A stretch of DNA of 49,997 nucleotides from an uncultured Prevotella sp. (GTDB taxonomy: Bacteria; Bacteroidota; Bacteroidia; Bacteroidales; Bacteroidaceae): NCBI GenBank assembly GCA_900315955.1, contig ONBC01000007.1:1-49997 (forward strand), in the 5' to 3' direction. The notes beneath the pieces are model-generated. The model saw nothing but the letters and a program-made list of their open reading frames with translations. It was not told the origin of the DNA and ran no database searches. The position numbers and the translations under genes were made by a program. Positions 28,993-38,009 of this stretch are shown here, one piece after another. Numbering within the stretch: the stretch's first letter is position 1; each line of letters starts with the position of its first letter.

Positions 28993-29094
28993 CCTTACTA
29001 CGGATATGTCACTGACCTTTAACGCTAAGGTACCCTACATAACCGTTAAAGGTCAGTGACATATCCGTAGTAAGGTTGGTGACATAACCGTAGT
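28993..29094. repeat. 23-bp direct-repeat array with 32-bp perfect inverted repeat
   Basis: On the plus strand three near-identical units stand head to tail: 29027-29048, 29049-29071 and 29072-29094, each starting AAGGT and holding ACATAWCCGT. Units 2 and 3 share GTGACATAWCCGTAGT. The second unit and its flanks recur inverted at 28993-29024 as a perfect 32-bp match to 29044-29075 with a 19-bp spacer. The array lies about 290 bp upstream of the susC -7 box and 205 bp downstream of the regulator stop. The rest of the 28561-29298 spacer is AT-rich susC leader and shows nothing else beyond a possible small ORF. Confidence 0.85.
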
Positions 29095-29168
29095 ATAGTC
29101 CGTAATTTGAAAGCGACAGAAATGCCTCACAAAAGCAAAAATTAGATAAACAACTGATATTCAGCTAT

Positions 29169-29291
29169 TTACCAACTCGGCTCGTCTTGGCGTTTTTTTC
29201 GGTCAAGGATCCATTCGCTCGAAAAGAAACGATTCTCAGCGGGGGTTGCGAAAAATAAATCTTTACATTTCTTCTCCTCGATATAATACAT
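29169..29291 (-). CDS. Possible 40-residue peptide after the regulator gene
   Basis: A small open frame starts 7 bp after the regulator stop and reads MYYIEEKKCKDLFF to KKRQDEPSW. It is highly charged, with no signal peptide or known motif. The close spacing would allow coupled translation. It may equally be chance; I do not recognise it. Confidence 0.25.
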   Translation of the reverse strand: MYYIEEKKCKDLFFATPAENRFFSSEWILDRKKRQDEPSW

Positions 29292-29298
29292 CTTCCGG

Positions 29299-32265
29299 CT
29301 ACTTCTTGTATGAGGACGGGGCGGTACCGAACTTCTGCGTGAAGCAGCGTGTGAAGTACTTAGGGTCGTTGAAGCCCACCCTGTAGGCGATCTCCGTAAT
29401 GTTGCGCTCGGCGACATTGTCCTCGATGAAGCGGCGCGCCATGTCGAGGCGGTAGTCGCGGATAAACTGTGTCGTACCCGTGCCAACCTCCGTCTGCAGG
29501 GCCTTGTGCAGTTCGCTGCGACTTATGCCCACGGCATCAGCTAACTGCTGCACGTTGAGCGTAGGGTCGGAGAAGCGCTTCGCCATGACAGCCATCACGC
29601 GCGACATGACAGAGATGTCGCCATTCGATTTCCTCGCCACTTGTTTTTTGTCTTCTTCCACCGTCTTCTCCTGACTCTCGCGGTAGCGCTGCTGCGTGCG
29701 GAGGATGTTCTGAATACGCTCCTGTAAAGCACCGGGATCAGGACTGTCTTTCAGGGCGGCCTCTATCGGACGATAGAGCCGCTCCGTCTCGCGGTAGCGC
29801 ACCTGCTCCACACGCTTATTGTAGACGTAAGCCACAATGGCAATGACAACACCCAACACGAGGAACATAAACCACCAGCTCTTATAGAAATAAGGCGTAA
29901 CATCGATGGAGAGGGAGGTCTCCTGCCTGTCGCTGTTGTTGAGCGATGAGGTGTAACGCAAAAGCAAGGTATAGTGACCGCCGGGAAGGGAGGTATAGCG
30001 CACGTTATGGACACCGGGTGGCAGTTTCGTCCACTTATCTTCATAACCTTTCAAGCGATAGGAGTAGATGCCCTGCGACTCACATCCGTAGCGGAAAGCA
30101 GAAAATTCAATCTCGATATTTCGGTCTCCCTCGTACAAGTGGATCTCCTTGGCATCGCTGATGGTCTCCTTGAGATGGTCGCCTCCGGCCTGAGCCCATT
30201 GGTTGTTGACAAAGAGCCCGGTGAAATGGAGCTTGCCGCTGTCCGACATCTTCTTGTTGATGCCATGGAGCACTGTGAGACCTTTTTCACTACCTAAGTA
30301 GATGATTTTCCCTTTCCATGAGACTACGCCGTTGAAATAGAATTGGTCGCACAACAGGCCATCGGACTCGGTGAAGTTGCTGAACTCCATCGTCTTGGTA
30401 TTCAATCTCGACAGTCCGTTCTCTGTGGCTACCAACAGTGAGCCGTTGTAGACTTCAGCTATTCCCTTGACGGAGTTGTTGGCCAGCCCGTCTCGCGTGG
30501 TGTAGTTTCTTATCTTCGTCGTATCGTTCAGACTGCCGGTCACATGGTACATGCCATAGCCCACGGTGCCTATCCACAGACTGCCATCGGGCGACTGCCA
30601 GAAGGAGGTCACCTTATCAAAGGCCTTCGAGGACGGATGGTCCAGCTTATATATATAATGTGTAAACGCAAAGTGACCTCGTCGGTCGCGTCCGCGCTTC
30701 AGATCCACACACACCATTCCCGGCACACACCCCATGAGCAACTTACCCTCTTTGGTGACGATGCTGCCAATGGCACCGTTGATGGTACGGCATTGTGGGA
30801 AAGGATCCACGACACGATGCGTCTTATAATCATAGAAAAAGAGTCCATCGTTGGCACCTATCCACAACCCGTTGTTGTAAGGGTCAAAGGCGAGGGCACC
30901 TACAAACCGCAAGTCGACGGCATGGCGCGCGTCAACAGCCAAGGGCCGGATGCTGTTGCCCTGCATCGCACACACGCCCCCACCCCATGTGCCTATCCAC
31001 AACGTGCCACGGTTGTCGGCTACGAGACAGGATACTGAGTTATGGGTCAAGCCACTGTTGGACGTGGTAAAATGGATGAAACGGTCAGATCCCCTGCGTT
31101 TGAGATTGAGGCCGCCTTCCACGGTTCCCACCCACAAGTCGCCGTTGGGAGCGGAATACATGGCGTTGACAGGTCCTGAACTGATGCTGTTGGCATCACC
31201 ATCAACATGCGCGTAGTTGTCAAGCGAGAGCAGGCGTGGCACCAGGCGTGTGATACCACCCGTCTCGGTACCTATCCATATACATCCGTCATTTACGAAG
31301 ATGTTGTTCACGAAATTGCTGGAGAGCTGCAAAGGCTGATTGTTGGCATTGAGCTGATAGTAGAAATGGGCATTGGCATCCATGACATCGACACCGCAGA
31401 GCGTACCTATCAGCAGGCCGCTTCCATCTGGCGTGACGGCCAGCGATGTCACCGTCTCATGCTGCAGGCCCTGGGCCGTACCGTTGTGGTGCCAGCTGCG
31501 CCCGTCGATACAATAGAGTCCGTGGTTGGTGCCAAACCATATCTTTCCATTCCACTTCAGAATAGCGCTGATAACTGAACCCGTCAGGTAAGGATAGCGT
31601 GCTGAGAGATTCTCTATGATGAGCCTCCCGCCCTGCACCACGACATGACTCATCTGGAAGTTGAGACCCACATAGACCGAGCCGTCGTTATCCAAATCAG
31701 CGATAGCTATATCCGGCACCTTCGTGTTGTGACGTGCCGAGAGCACGCCCGACACCTTGCCCGTTTCGTCGAAAGCGATACGGTCTATGGATCCCACCTT
31801 TACTAACCATACACACCCCTTGCTGTCACAGTACACCTTCTGTACGGGCTCCGACAATTTTCTGTTCAGCACCGTCTTCACGTCACTGCTCACACCCTGT
31901 AGGTTCTCCATGAGCATGGTATGGAGGTCAAAGACCCTCACCCCTTCGGCATAAGCTATCCACAGCCGGCAAAACTTATCTTCCGCTACATTGCTGCAGC
32001 TGTTGGGCAGGAAACCGAAACCGACATTTCCTCCCAGACCGAGGTTGAAAAAAGTGTATCCGTCATAGCGCACGAGTCCGCCACCATGAGTGGATATCCA
32101 CATAAAACCATTGGTGTCACGATATACATCATCAATATAGTTGCTCGGCATACCCGTGTTAAGATTCAGATAGCCGACATTATATTGAGACAGGGCGTTA
32201 GCGTCAGATATCGATGGCGCAATCAAAAATAACAATATAGCTATTATGGCTTTAACTTTCTTCAT
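29299..32265 (-). CDS. Kinase-less HTCS-like membrane regulator (propeller, Y_Y_Y, TM, AraC HTH)
   Basis: Probable sensor-regulator of the arabinan genes. The start is ATG 32265, which opens a signal/anchor segment (MKKVKAIIAILLFLIAPSIS); the ATG at 32319 is rejected. Of 988 residues, about 25-690 hold two-component-regulator propeller repeats (GFMWISTHGGGL, GKIWFGTNHGL, GCIWIGTETGG, GDLWVGTVEGG, GTLWIGTWGGG, GSLWIGTVGYG), about 690-795 a Y_Y_Y domain (YSYRLKGYEDKWTKLP), 796-815 a membrane helix, then a charged linker of about 75 residues and a C-terminal AraC helix-turn-helix pair (889-988; LNVQQLADAVGISRSELHKA, NITEIAYRVGFNDPKYF). Hybrid two-component regulators have histidine kinase, ATPase and receiver domains between membrane and HTH; none is present and no frame disruption explains it. 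The HTH is therefore tethered to the membrane, as in one-component regulators. Confidence 0.9.
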   Translation of the reverse strand: MKKVKAIIAILLFLIAPSISDANALSQYNVGYLNLNTGMPSNYIDDVYRDTNGFMWISTHGGGLVRYDGYTFFNLGLGGNVGFGFLPNSCSNVAEDKFCRLWIAYAEGVRVFDLHTMLMENLQGVSSDVKTVLNRKLSEPVQKVYCDSKGCVWLVKVGSIDRIAFDETGKVSGVLSARHNTKVPDIAIADLDNDGSVYVGLNFQMSHVVVQGGRLIIENLSARYPYLTGSVISAILKWNGKIWFGTNHGLYCIDGRSWHHNGTAQGLQHETVTSLAVTPDGSGLLIGTLCGVDVMDANAHFYYQLNANNQPLQLSSNFVNNIFVNDGCIWIGTETGGITRLVPRLLSLDNYAHVDGDANSISSGPVNAMYSAPNGDLWVGTVEGGLNLKRRGSDRFIHFTTSNSGLTHNSVSCLVADNRGTLWIGTWGGGVCAMQGNSIRPLAVDARHAVDLRFVGALAFDPYNNGLWIGANDGLFFYDYKTHRVVDPFPQCRTINGAIGSIVTKEGKLLMGCVPGMVCVDLKRGRDRRGHFAFTHYIYKLDHPSSKAFDKVTSFWQSPDGSLWIGTVGYGMYHVTGSLNDTTKIRNYTTRDGLANNSVKGIAEVYNGSLLVATENGLSRLNTKTMEFSNFTESDGLLCDQFYFNGVVSWKGKIIYLGSEKGLTVLHGINKKMSDSGKLHFTGLFVNNQWAQAGGDHLKETISDAKEIHLYEGDRNIEIEFSAFRYGCESQGIYSYRLKGYEDKWTKLPPGVHNVRYTSLPGGHYTLLLRYTSSLNNSDRQETSLSIDVTPYFYKSWWFMFLVLGVVIAIVAYVYNKRVEQVRYRETERLYRPIEAALKDSPDPGALQERIQNILRTQQRYRESQEKTVEEDKKQVARKSNGDISVMSRVMAVMAKRFSDPTLNVQQLADAVGISRSELHKALQTEVGTGTTQFIRDYRLDMARRFIEDNVAERNITEIAYRVGFNDPKYFTRCFTQKFGTAPSSYKK

Positions 32266-32308
32266 ATAGTCCTTCCTAAGCAAAAGGGAAGATATCTCTT
32301 TTTGAGTG

Positions 32309-32316
32309 CAAAAATA
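32309..32316 (-). promoter_or_regulatory. -7 box TATTTTTG for the regulator gene
   Basis: On the minus strand TATTTTTG fits TAnnTTTG and lies 43 bp before the regulator ATG at 32265. It would give a leader of about 35 nt. The spacer from here to the engB stop (32317-32592) has only an inverted repeat. Confidence 0.5.
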
Positions 32317-32502
32317 CACTTTTTCCTTCTAACTAAGAAAGAAACGACCAACAAGTTTTGTAACAATGTAGTTTTTCATAGCGACTGTAGGCAGCTCGAG
32401 GCGTTGATAATGTTTTGACGGCCAAGAAAATGACTGCAAAGAGGCAATGACTTCATGACAATGCTTAGTGTCCATTGCTTCATGCCCTACTGTGGGGACA
32501 GT

Positions 32503-32538
32503 GAGCAAAGACCTCTCTTACCTCCGAGGTTTTTGCTC
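32503..32538. repeat. Inverted repeat downstream of engB
   Basis: GAGCAAAGACCTC (32503-32515) and GAGGTTTTTGCTC (32526-32538) pair over 13 bases with one mismatch and a 10-nt loop. It lies 55 bp after the engB stop and could end that transcript, although no T run follows. Confidence 0.5.
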
Positions 32539-32592
32539 AGCGACCTGAAGTTACTCATGATAAGCCTCCATTGGGCAGATCGCAACGATATC

Positions 32593-33192
32593 TTACTTGA
32601 GCTCGTCGAGCACTTTGCCGATATAATCGAGGACCTCTTCCTTACCCGTCTTTTTATCTGCGGATGTGATGAAATAAGGTGGGAGCGACTCCCACGTGTC
32701 GAGGAGCGCATCCATCCATGCCTTGGCATTGGCACGCGCCTTGCCCACGCTGAGCTTGTCAGCTTTCGTGAAGATGATAGAGAACGGGATATTGCTTGCC
32801 CCAAGCCAGTCGACAAACTCACGGTCAAGCTTCTGCTGCTCGTGACGGATGTCAATGAGCACAAAGACATTGACAAGCTCCTCACGCTGGAGGATATAGG
32901 AGCGTATCATGCGGTCGAGCTTGTCACGCTCCGTCTTCGAACGCTTGGCATAGCCATAGCCCGGGAGGTCAACGAGATACCACTCGCGGTTGATGATGAA
33001 GTGGTTGATGAGCAACGTCTTACCGGGGACGGCTGAAGTCTTTGCCAGACCTTTGTGGTTGCAAAGCATATTGATAAGGCTCGACTTTCCCACATTGCTC
33101 CGTCCTATAAAAGCAAACTCCGGACGATGGTCTTTCGGGCACATCGTCACTGTGGGCGAGGAAATGGTGTATTCGGCTGTCTTTATTTCCAT
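32593..33192 (-). CDS. engB: Ribosome biogenesis GTPase EngB/YsxC
   Basis: Small GTPase needed for assembly of the large ribosomal subunit. The 199 residues carry the G motifs in order: G1 GRSNVGKSS near 29, G2 region KTSAVPGKT near 52, G3 [12 protein letters not shown] near 74, G4 FTKADK near 140 and G5 ITSADKKTG near 172. Length and motifs are typical. It diverges from ileS, each with its own TAnnTTTG box in a 97-bp gap. Confidence 0.97.
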   Translation of the reverse strand: MEIKTAEYTISSPTVTMCPKDHRPEFAFIGRSNVGKSSLINMLCNHKGLAKTSAVPGKTLLINHFIINREWYLVDLPGYGYAKRSKTERDKLDRMIRSYILQREELVNVFVLIDIRHEQQKLDREFVDWLGASNIPFSIIFTKADKLSVGKARANAKAWMDALLDTWESLPPYFITSADKKTGKEEVLDYIGKVLDELK

Positions 33193-33211
33193 GATTAAAT
33201 GTTTTTACGTG

Positions 33212-33219
33212 CAAAGATA
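33212..33219 (-). promoter_or_regulatory. -7 box TATCTTTG for engB
   Basis: The minus strand reads TATCTTTG 20 bp before the engB ATG, a good match to the phylum consensus. It is one half of a divergent promoter pair. Confidence 0.65.
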
Positions 33220-33242
33220 ATGATTATCTATTATTTTTTTGC

Positions 33243-33250
33243 TAACTTTG
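33243..33250 (+). promoter_or_regulatory. -7 box TAACTTTG for ileS
   Basis: TAACTTTG matches TAnnTTTG and lies 40 bp before the ileS ATG. The stretch upstream is T-rich without a clear -33 element. Confidence 0.6.
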
Positions 33251-33289
33251 CGCCTAAATATTAAAATACAAGGTAAAAAGAAATATATT

Positions 33290-36200
33290 ATGGCTAAGAG
33301 ATTTGCCGAGCACGACCGTCTTGACCTTACCAAGACCAACGATGAAGTGTTAGCAGCGTGGGAAAAGAATGATATTTTCCACAAGAGCATTGATGAACGT
33401 GAGGGTTGTCCTAAGTTCATTTTCTTTGAAGGTCCTCCTTCGGCCAACGGTCATCCCGGTATCCACCATGTGCTGGCCCGTTCCATCAAAGATACATTCA
33501 ACCGCTACAAGACCATGCAGGGCTTCCAGGTGAAGCGTAAGGCTGGCTGGGATACTCACGGACTGCCCGTAGAGATCAATGTAGAGAAGGAGCTGCATAT
33601 CACGAAGAAGGATATCGGCACCAAGATTTCCGTTGAAGAATACAACCGTCACTGCCATGAGGATGTGCTCCGTTTCACGAAGGAGTGGGACGAGCTCACG
33701 AAGAAGATGGGCTATTTCGTCGACCTCGAACATCCTTATGTGACTTTCCACAACAAATATATCGAGACGTTGTGGTGGCTGCTTAAACAGCTCTACAACA
33801 AAGGACTGCTCTATAAAGGCTACACCATTCAGCCGTACTCTCCTGCCGACGGCACGGGGCTGAGCTCTCACGAGCTGAACCAGCCGGGCTGCTACCGTGA
33901 CGTGAAGGACACGACCGTCACGGCTCAGTTCCTCATCACGGATCCACGCGAGGCATGGACCCAATGGGGCAAGCCTGTCTTCCTCGCCTGGACGACAACG
34001 CCCTGGACCCTGCCTTCCAACGTTGCACTCTGCGTAGGTCCGAAGATCGACTATGTGGCGGTACAGACGTATAACCCTTACGATGGCGAGCCTATCACAG
34101 CCATCATTGCACAAAGCCGTTTAGAGGCTTACCTCGACCCGAAGGAAGAGGTGAAGGAAGGTGAGCTGCCGGCTTTCGACAAGGAGAAGAAAGGCTGCGC
34201 CTGGAAGATCATCGACCACATGAAAGGTACGGATCTCGTGGGCCTGCACTACCAGCAGCTCATGCCCTGGGTCAAGCCTTGCGAGAAGGTAAGCCAGTAC
34301 AGTCATAAGTTTGTCAACGAATATGCCGAACAGCATCCTGAGAAGATGTTCTCCAGCAAGGATGGCCGCGATAAGTTCGTGGAGATGGCAGAGGAAGCTT
34401 TCCGTGTGATCCCCGGCGACTATGTCACGACAGAGGATGGTACCGGTATCGTGCACATCGCTCCTACCTTCGGTGCTGATGATGCCAAGGTAGCAGCCGA
34501 TGCTAAGATCCCGGCGCTCTATCTCATCTCCAAACAGGGTGAGACCCGGCCGATGGTCGATCTCCAGGGTAAATATTATGTACTCAGCGACCTCGATGCG
34601 AACTTTGTCGAGCGCTGCGTTGACGTGGAGGCTTACAAGCACCATGAGGGCGACTACGTGAAGAACGCATACGACCCGAAGTTCAATCCCGATGGCGTGT
34701 GGGACAAGAAGGCTTCGGAGAAGTCGGAGGACCTTAACATCGTCATCTGCATGGAGATGAAGCAGGAAGGCACGGCTTACAAGATCCAGAAGATGGTGCA
34801 CAACTATCCTCACTCCTGGCGTACCGACAAGCCCATCCTCTATTACCCCCTCGACAGCTGGTTCATCCGCGACACAGCGAAGAAGGAGGAGATGGTCGCC
34901 CTCAACAAGACCATCCACTGGCAGCCGGAGAGCACAGGCACAGGCCGCTTCGGCAACTGGCTTGAGAACCTCAACGACTGGAACCTCTCCCGTTCACGGT
35001 TCTGGGGCACACCGCTGCCTATCTGGCGCGATGAGAACCGCCACGAGAAGTGCATCGGCTCTATCGAGGAACTGTACAATGAGATTGAGAAATCGGTGAA
35101 AGCCGGTTTCATGAAGAGCAACCCCTTCAAAGACAAAGGCTTCGTAGTGGGCGACTTCAGTGAAGAGAACTACAACAAGATCGATCTCCACCGTCCCTAT
35201 ATCGACCGTATCGTCCTTGTCAGCGACGAGGGCAAGCCGATGAAGCGTGAGAGCGACCTCATCGATGTATGGTTCGATTCAGGCTCTATGCCTTACGCAC
35301 AGCTCCATTATCCGTTCGAGGGCGACATTGCACCCGAAGGCCTCAAGGCTACAGGCAAGACAGAGGCTCAGTACCGCGAGGAGCTTGTGCACAGCACTTA
35401 TACAGGCACGCCGGTTCCTCCCGCCTTCTTCCCTGCTGACTTCATCAACGAGGGTGTGGACCAGACCCGTGGCTGGTTCTTCACACTCCACGCCATCGCT
35501 ACCATGGTGTTCGGCTCCGTGGCTTTCAAGAACGTGATCTCTTCAGGTCTCGTGCTCGATGCCAAGGGTAACAAGATGAGTAAGCACGTAGGCAACGTGA
35601 CCGACCCGTTTGAGATGATCAACAAGTACGGTGCCGACCCCGTACGTTTCTATATGCTCACCAACTCCGAGCCGTGGGACAACCTGAAGTTTGACCCCAA
35701 CGGGGTGGATGAGTGCCGCCGTAAGTTCTTCGGTACCTTATATAATACGTATAGTTTCTTCGCACTCTATGCCAACGTCGACAATTTCGATCCTGCCGCT
35801 GCACAGGTGCCGATGGAGAAGCGCACAGAGATTGACCGTTGGATCCTCTCTTGCCTGAACACGCTCGTCAAAGGTGTACAGACAGAGCTCGATGGCTATG
35901 ACCCGACCCGTGCTGGCCGCCTCATCGATGCCTTCGTCAATGACGACCTCAGCAACTGGTACGTACGTCTGAACCGTAAACGTTTCTGGGGTAAGGAGAT
36001 GAGCGAGGACAAGCTCAGCGCTTACCAGACGCTCTACACCTGCCTTATGACCGTAAGCAAGGTGCTGGCTCCGTTTGCGCCGTTCTTTGCCGATCAACTC
36101 TATCACGACCTCGGCGGCAAGCTGGAGAGCGTGCACCTCGACACCTTCCCCAAGGTGGATGAGCAGCTGATCAACACGGATCTTGAGGCCCGCATGAAAG

Positions 36201-36910
36201 TGGCGCAGCAGATCACGTCGATGGTCCTCGCCCTGCGCCGTAAGGTGAACATCAAGGTGCGTCAGCCGTTAGCTAAGATCATGATCCCTGCCGTCGACGA
36301 CGAGCAGAAGAAACATATTGAGGCTGTTGCAGACCTTATCAAGAATGAGGTCAACGTCAAAGAGCTCTCCTTCGTAGAGGACTCCGGCTTCCTCGTGAAG
36401 AAAGTGAAGTGTAACTTCCGCGTCATGGGTAAGAAGTTCGGCAAACTCATGAAGGGGGTGGCAGCAAAAATGAACGGTCTCTCTCAGGAAGACATTTCTT
36501 CTTTGGAGAAGAACGGTTCCATCTCCTTCGAGGTCGAGGGCCAGCCCGTCACCGTGGAGGCAGCCGATGTAGAGATCATCTCCGAGGATATCCCCGGATG
36601 GCTCGTCAGCAACGAGGGTAACCTCACCGTGGCCCTTGAGGTCGAGCTGACACCGGAGCTGAAGAAAGAAGGCACTGCCCGTGAGCTCATCAACCGTATC
36701 CAGAACCTCCGTAAGGAGACCGGACTGGAGATTACGGACCGCATCAAGCTCACCATAGCGCCTCATGAGGAGACCAACGCGGCTATCGAAGCCTTCGGGG
36801 ATCTCATCAAGAGTCAGGTGCTTGCCAACTCTATCACCATTGCCGACAACGATGGTTCGGAAGTGGACATGGATGAGTATAAACTCAACATCAAAGTAGA
36901 GAAAGACTAA
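33290..36910 (+). CDS. ileS: Isoleucyl-tRNA synthetase
   Basis: Class I synthetase charging tRNA-Ile. The start is ATG 33290 (MAKRFAEHDRL), because the in-frame ATG at 33239 lies before the promoter box. The 1,206 residues suit the long IleRS form common in Bacteroidota. The HIGH-type motif is in PPSANGHPGIHH near residue 55, the editing domain holds TTPWTLPSN near 245 and GTGIVHIAPTFGADD near 390, and the KMSKS-type motif is KGNKMSKHVG near 760. The anticodon-binding and C-terminal domains follow. It heads a run of genes through the GH109-like gene. Confidence 0.98.
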   Translation: MAKRFAEHDRLDLTKTNDEVLAAWEKNDIFHKSIDEREGCPKFIFFEGPPSANGHPGIHHVLARSIKDTFNRYKTMQGFQVKRKAGWDTHGLPVEINVEKELHITKKDIGTKISVEEYNRHCHEDVLRFTKEWDELTKKMGYFVDLEHPYVTFHNKYIETLWWLLKQLYNKGLLYKGYTIQPYSPADGTGLSSHELNQPGCYRDVKDTTVTAQFLITDPREAWTQWGKPVFLAWTTTPWTLPSNVALCVGPKIDYVAVQTYNPYDGEPITAIIAQSRLEAYLDPKEEVKEGELPAFDKEKKGCAWKIIDHMKGTDLVGLHYQQLMPWVKPCEKVSQYSHKFVNEYAEQHPEKMFSSKDGRDKFVEMAEEAFRVIPGDYVTTEDGTGIVHIAPTFGADDAKVAADAKIPALYLISKQGETRPMVDLQGKYYVLSDLDANFVERCVDVEAYKHHEGDYVKNAYDPKFNPDGVWDKKASEKSEDLNIVICMEMKQEGTAYKIQKMVHNYPHSWRTDKPILYYPLDSWFIRDTAKKEEMVALNKTIHWQPESTGTGRFGNWLENLNDWNLSRSRFWGTPLPIWRDENRHEKCIGSIEELYNEIEKSVKAGFMKSNPFKDKGFVVGDFSEENYNKIDLHRPYIDRIVLVSDEGKPMKRESDLIDVWFDSGSMPYAQLHYPFEGDIAPEGLKATGKTEAQYREELVHSTYTGTPVPPAFFPADFINEGVDQTRGWFFTLHAIATMVFGSVAFKNVISSGLVLDAKGNKMSKHVGNVTDPFEMINKYGADPVRFYMLTNSEPWDNLKFDPNGVDECRRKFFGTLYNTYSFFALYANVDNFDPAAAQVPMEKRTEIDRWILSCLNTLVKGVQTELDGYDPTRAGRLIDAFVNDDLSNWYVRLNRKRFWGKEMSEDKLSAYQTLYTCLMTVSKVLAPFAPFFADQLYHDLGGKLESVHLDTFPKVDEQLINTDLEARMKVAQQITSMVLALRRKVNIKVRQPLAKIMIPAVDDEQKKHIEAVADLIKNEVNVKELSFVEDSGFLVKKVKCNFRVMGKKFGKLMKGVAAKMNGLSQEDISSLEKNGSISFEVEGQPVTVEAADVEIISEDIPGWLVSNEGNLTVALEVELTPELKKEGTARELINRIQNLRKETGLEITDRIKLTIAPHEETNAAIEAFGDLIKSQVLANSITIADNDGSEVDMDEYKLNIKVEKD

Positions 36911-36935
36911 TTATTCAGGATTAATCTAAATAGTC

Positions 36936-37313
36936 ATGCAAGTAAAGCGTTACTCTGACGAAGAGTTGGAAGAGTTCCGTGAGATTATCAATAAAAAGCT
37001 CAAGATTGCGCGGCAGAGCTACAGCGACGCCATGCAGGAGTTGAGCAACAAGGGTAACAACACAGATGCTGACACCGCGCCGACCTACCATATCTTAGAG
37101 GAAGGCACAGAAGTCATCGAGCGTGAGAACCTCATTCAGAAGGCACAACGCGAATATAAGTTCATTCAGTCGCTTGAGGCTGCGCTTATTAGAATAAAGA
37201 ACAAGACCTATGGCATCGACCGCATCACAGGGGAGCTCATCCCCAAGGAGCGGTTACGCCTGGTGCCTCACGCGACGCTTAATGTGTCTACCAAAAACGC
37301 ACGAAAGAAGTGA
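36936..37313 (+). CDS. TraR/DksA-family protein without zinc cysteines
   Basis: Small 125-residue protein of the DksA/TraR group, which binds in the secondary channel of RNA polymerase. The coiled-coil half (about 5-85; EELEEFREIINKKLKIARQSY) precedes the globular motif TYGIDRITGELIPKERLRLVPHAT near 93-116. The four zinc cysteines of classical DksA are absent; the position of the first is Asp. The Bacteroidota group commonly lacks most of them, so function as a DksA-like factor is only probable. It lies 25 bp after ileS, and its TGA overlaps the GTG start of lspA. Confidence 0.88.
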   Translation: MQVKRYSDEELEEFREIINKKLKIARQSYSDAMQELSNKGNNTDADTAPTYHILEEGTEVIERENLIQKAQREYKFIQSLEAALIRIKNKTYGIDRITGELIPKERLRLVPHATLNVSTKNARKK

Positions 37314-37993
37314 AGAGAAAAGGACTGGTGGCGTGGGCGATCATCATCGCTGTCCTTATCATCGACCAGGTGATAAAGCTCCACGTCAAGACGACAATGA
37401 CCCTCGGTGAGTCGATCAGAATCACCGACTGGTTCTATATCACGTTCATAGAGAACAACGGGATGGCTTGGGGTATGACCTTCGTCAACAAGCTGTTTCT
37501 GAGCATCTTGCGCATTGCGGCTGTAGGAGCCATCGGCTGGTTCATCTGGCAGGTGGTGAAGCAGAAAGGGCGCATGATCTATGTCGTGTTTCTCTCCTTG
37601 GTCTTAGCCGGAGCAGCGGGCAACATCATCGACTCGTTGTTCTATGGATTGTGCTTCACGGCCTCCACGCCCTATGCCGTCTCATACAGTGTACCTTTCG
37701 GGACAGGCTATGCAGGCTTCCTGATGGGTAAGGTGGTGGATATGTTCTATTTCCCCATCATCCACACGACATGGCCCACATGGATGCCATTAGTAGGCGG
37801 CGAGAGCTTCACCTTCTTCTCACCGGTGTTCAACTTCGCTGATGCCTCCATCACGACAGGTGTCATCTGTCTGCTGCTCTTCTGTTCCAAGGATCTGGCC
37901 GTCATCGGCGAGACCATCAACATCGCAAGAGGGAAACAGAAGAAGAACGATAATACTGAAGAAGAGAAGAAGAAAAATACAGAGGAAGACTAA
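37310..37993 (+). CDS. lspA: Lipoprotein signal peptidase (signal peptidase II)
   Basis: Inner-membrane aspartyl protease that removes signal peptides from diacylglyceryl-modified lipoproteins, of which several are encoded here. It starts at GTG 37310, overlapping the upstream stop by four bases. The 227 residues hold four membrane segments and the two catalytic aspartates, Asp108 in AGNIIDSLF and Asp178 in FNFADASI; FIENNGMAWGM near 46 is also conserved. The periplasmic insert between the third and fourth segments (about 112-165) is larger than in Escherichia coli, as usual in this phylum, and a charged tail (EEEKKKNTEED) ends the protein. Confidence 0.96.
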   Translation: MKRKGLVAWAIIIAVLIIDQVIKLHVKTTMTLGESIRITDWFYITFIENNGMAWGMTFVNKLFLSILRIAAVGAIGWFIWQVVKQKGRMIYVVFLSLVLAGAAGNIIDSLFYGLCFTASTPYAVSYSVPFGTGYAGFLMGKVVDMFYFPIIHTTWPTWMPLVGGESFTFFSPVFNFADASITTGVICLLLFCSKDLAVIGETINIARGKQKKNDNTEEEKKKNTEED

Positions 37994-38009
37994 AAGAAAG
38001 AATAAAACG

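Noticed and set aside
28993-29075. Invertible promoter flanked by 32-bp inverted repeats
   Set aside because: Only 19 bp lie between the arms, too little to hold a promoter, and no recombinase gene is nearby.
29027-29094. CRISPR array
   Set aside because: The 23-bp units abut each other without spacers and no cas gene is present.
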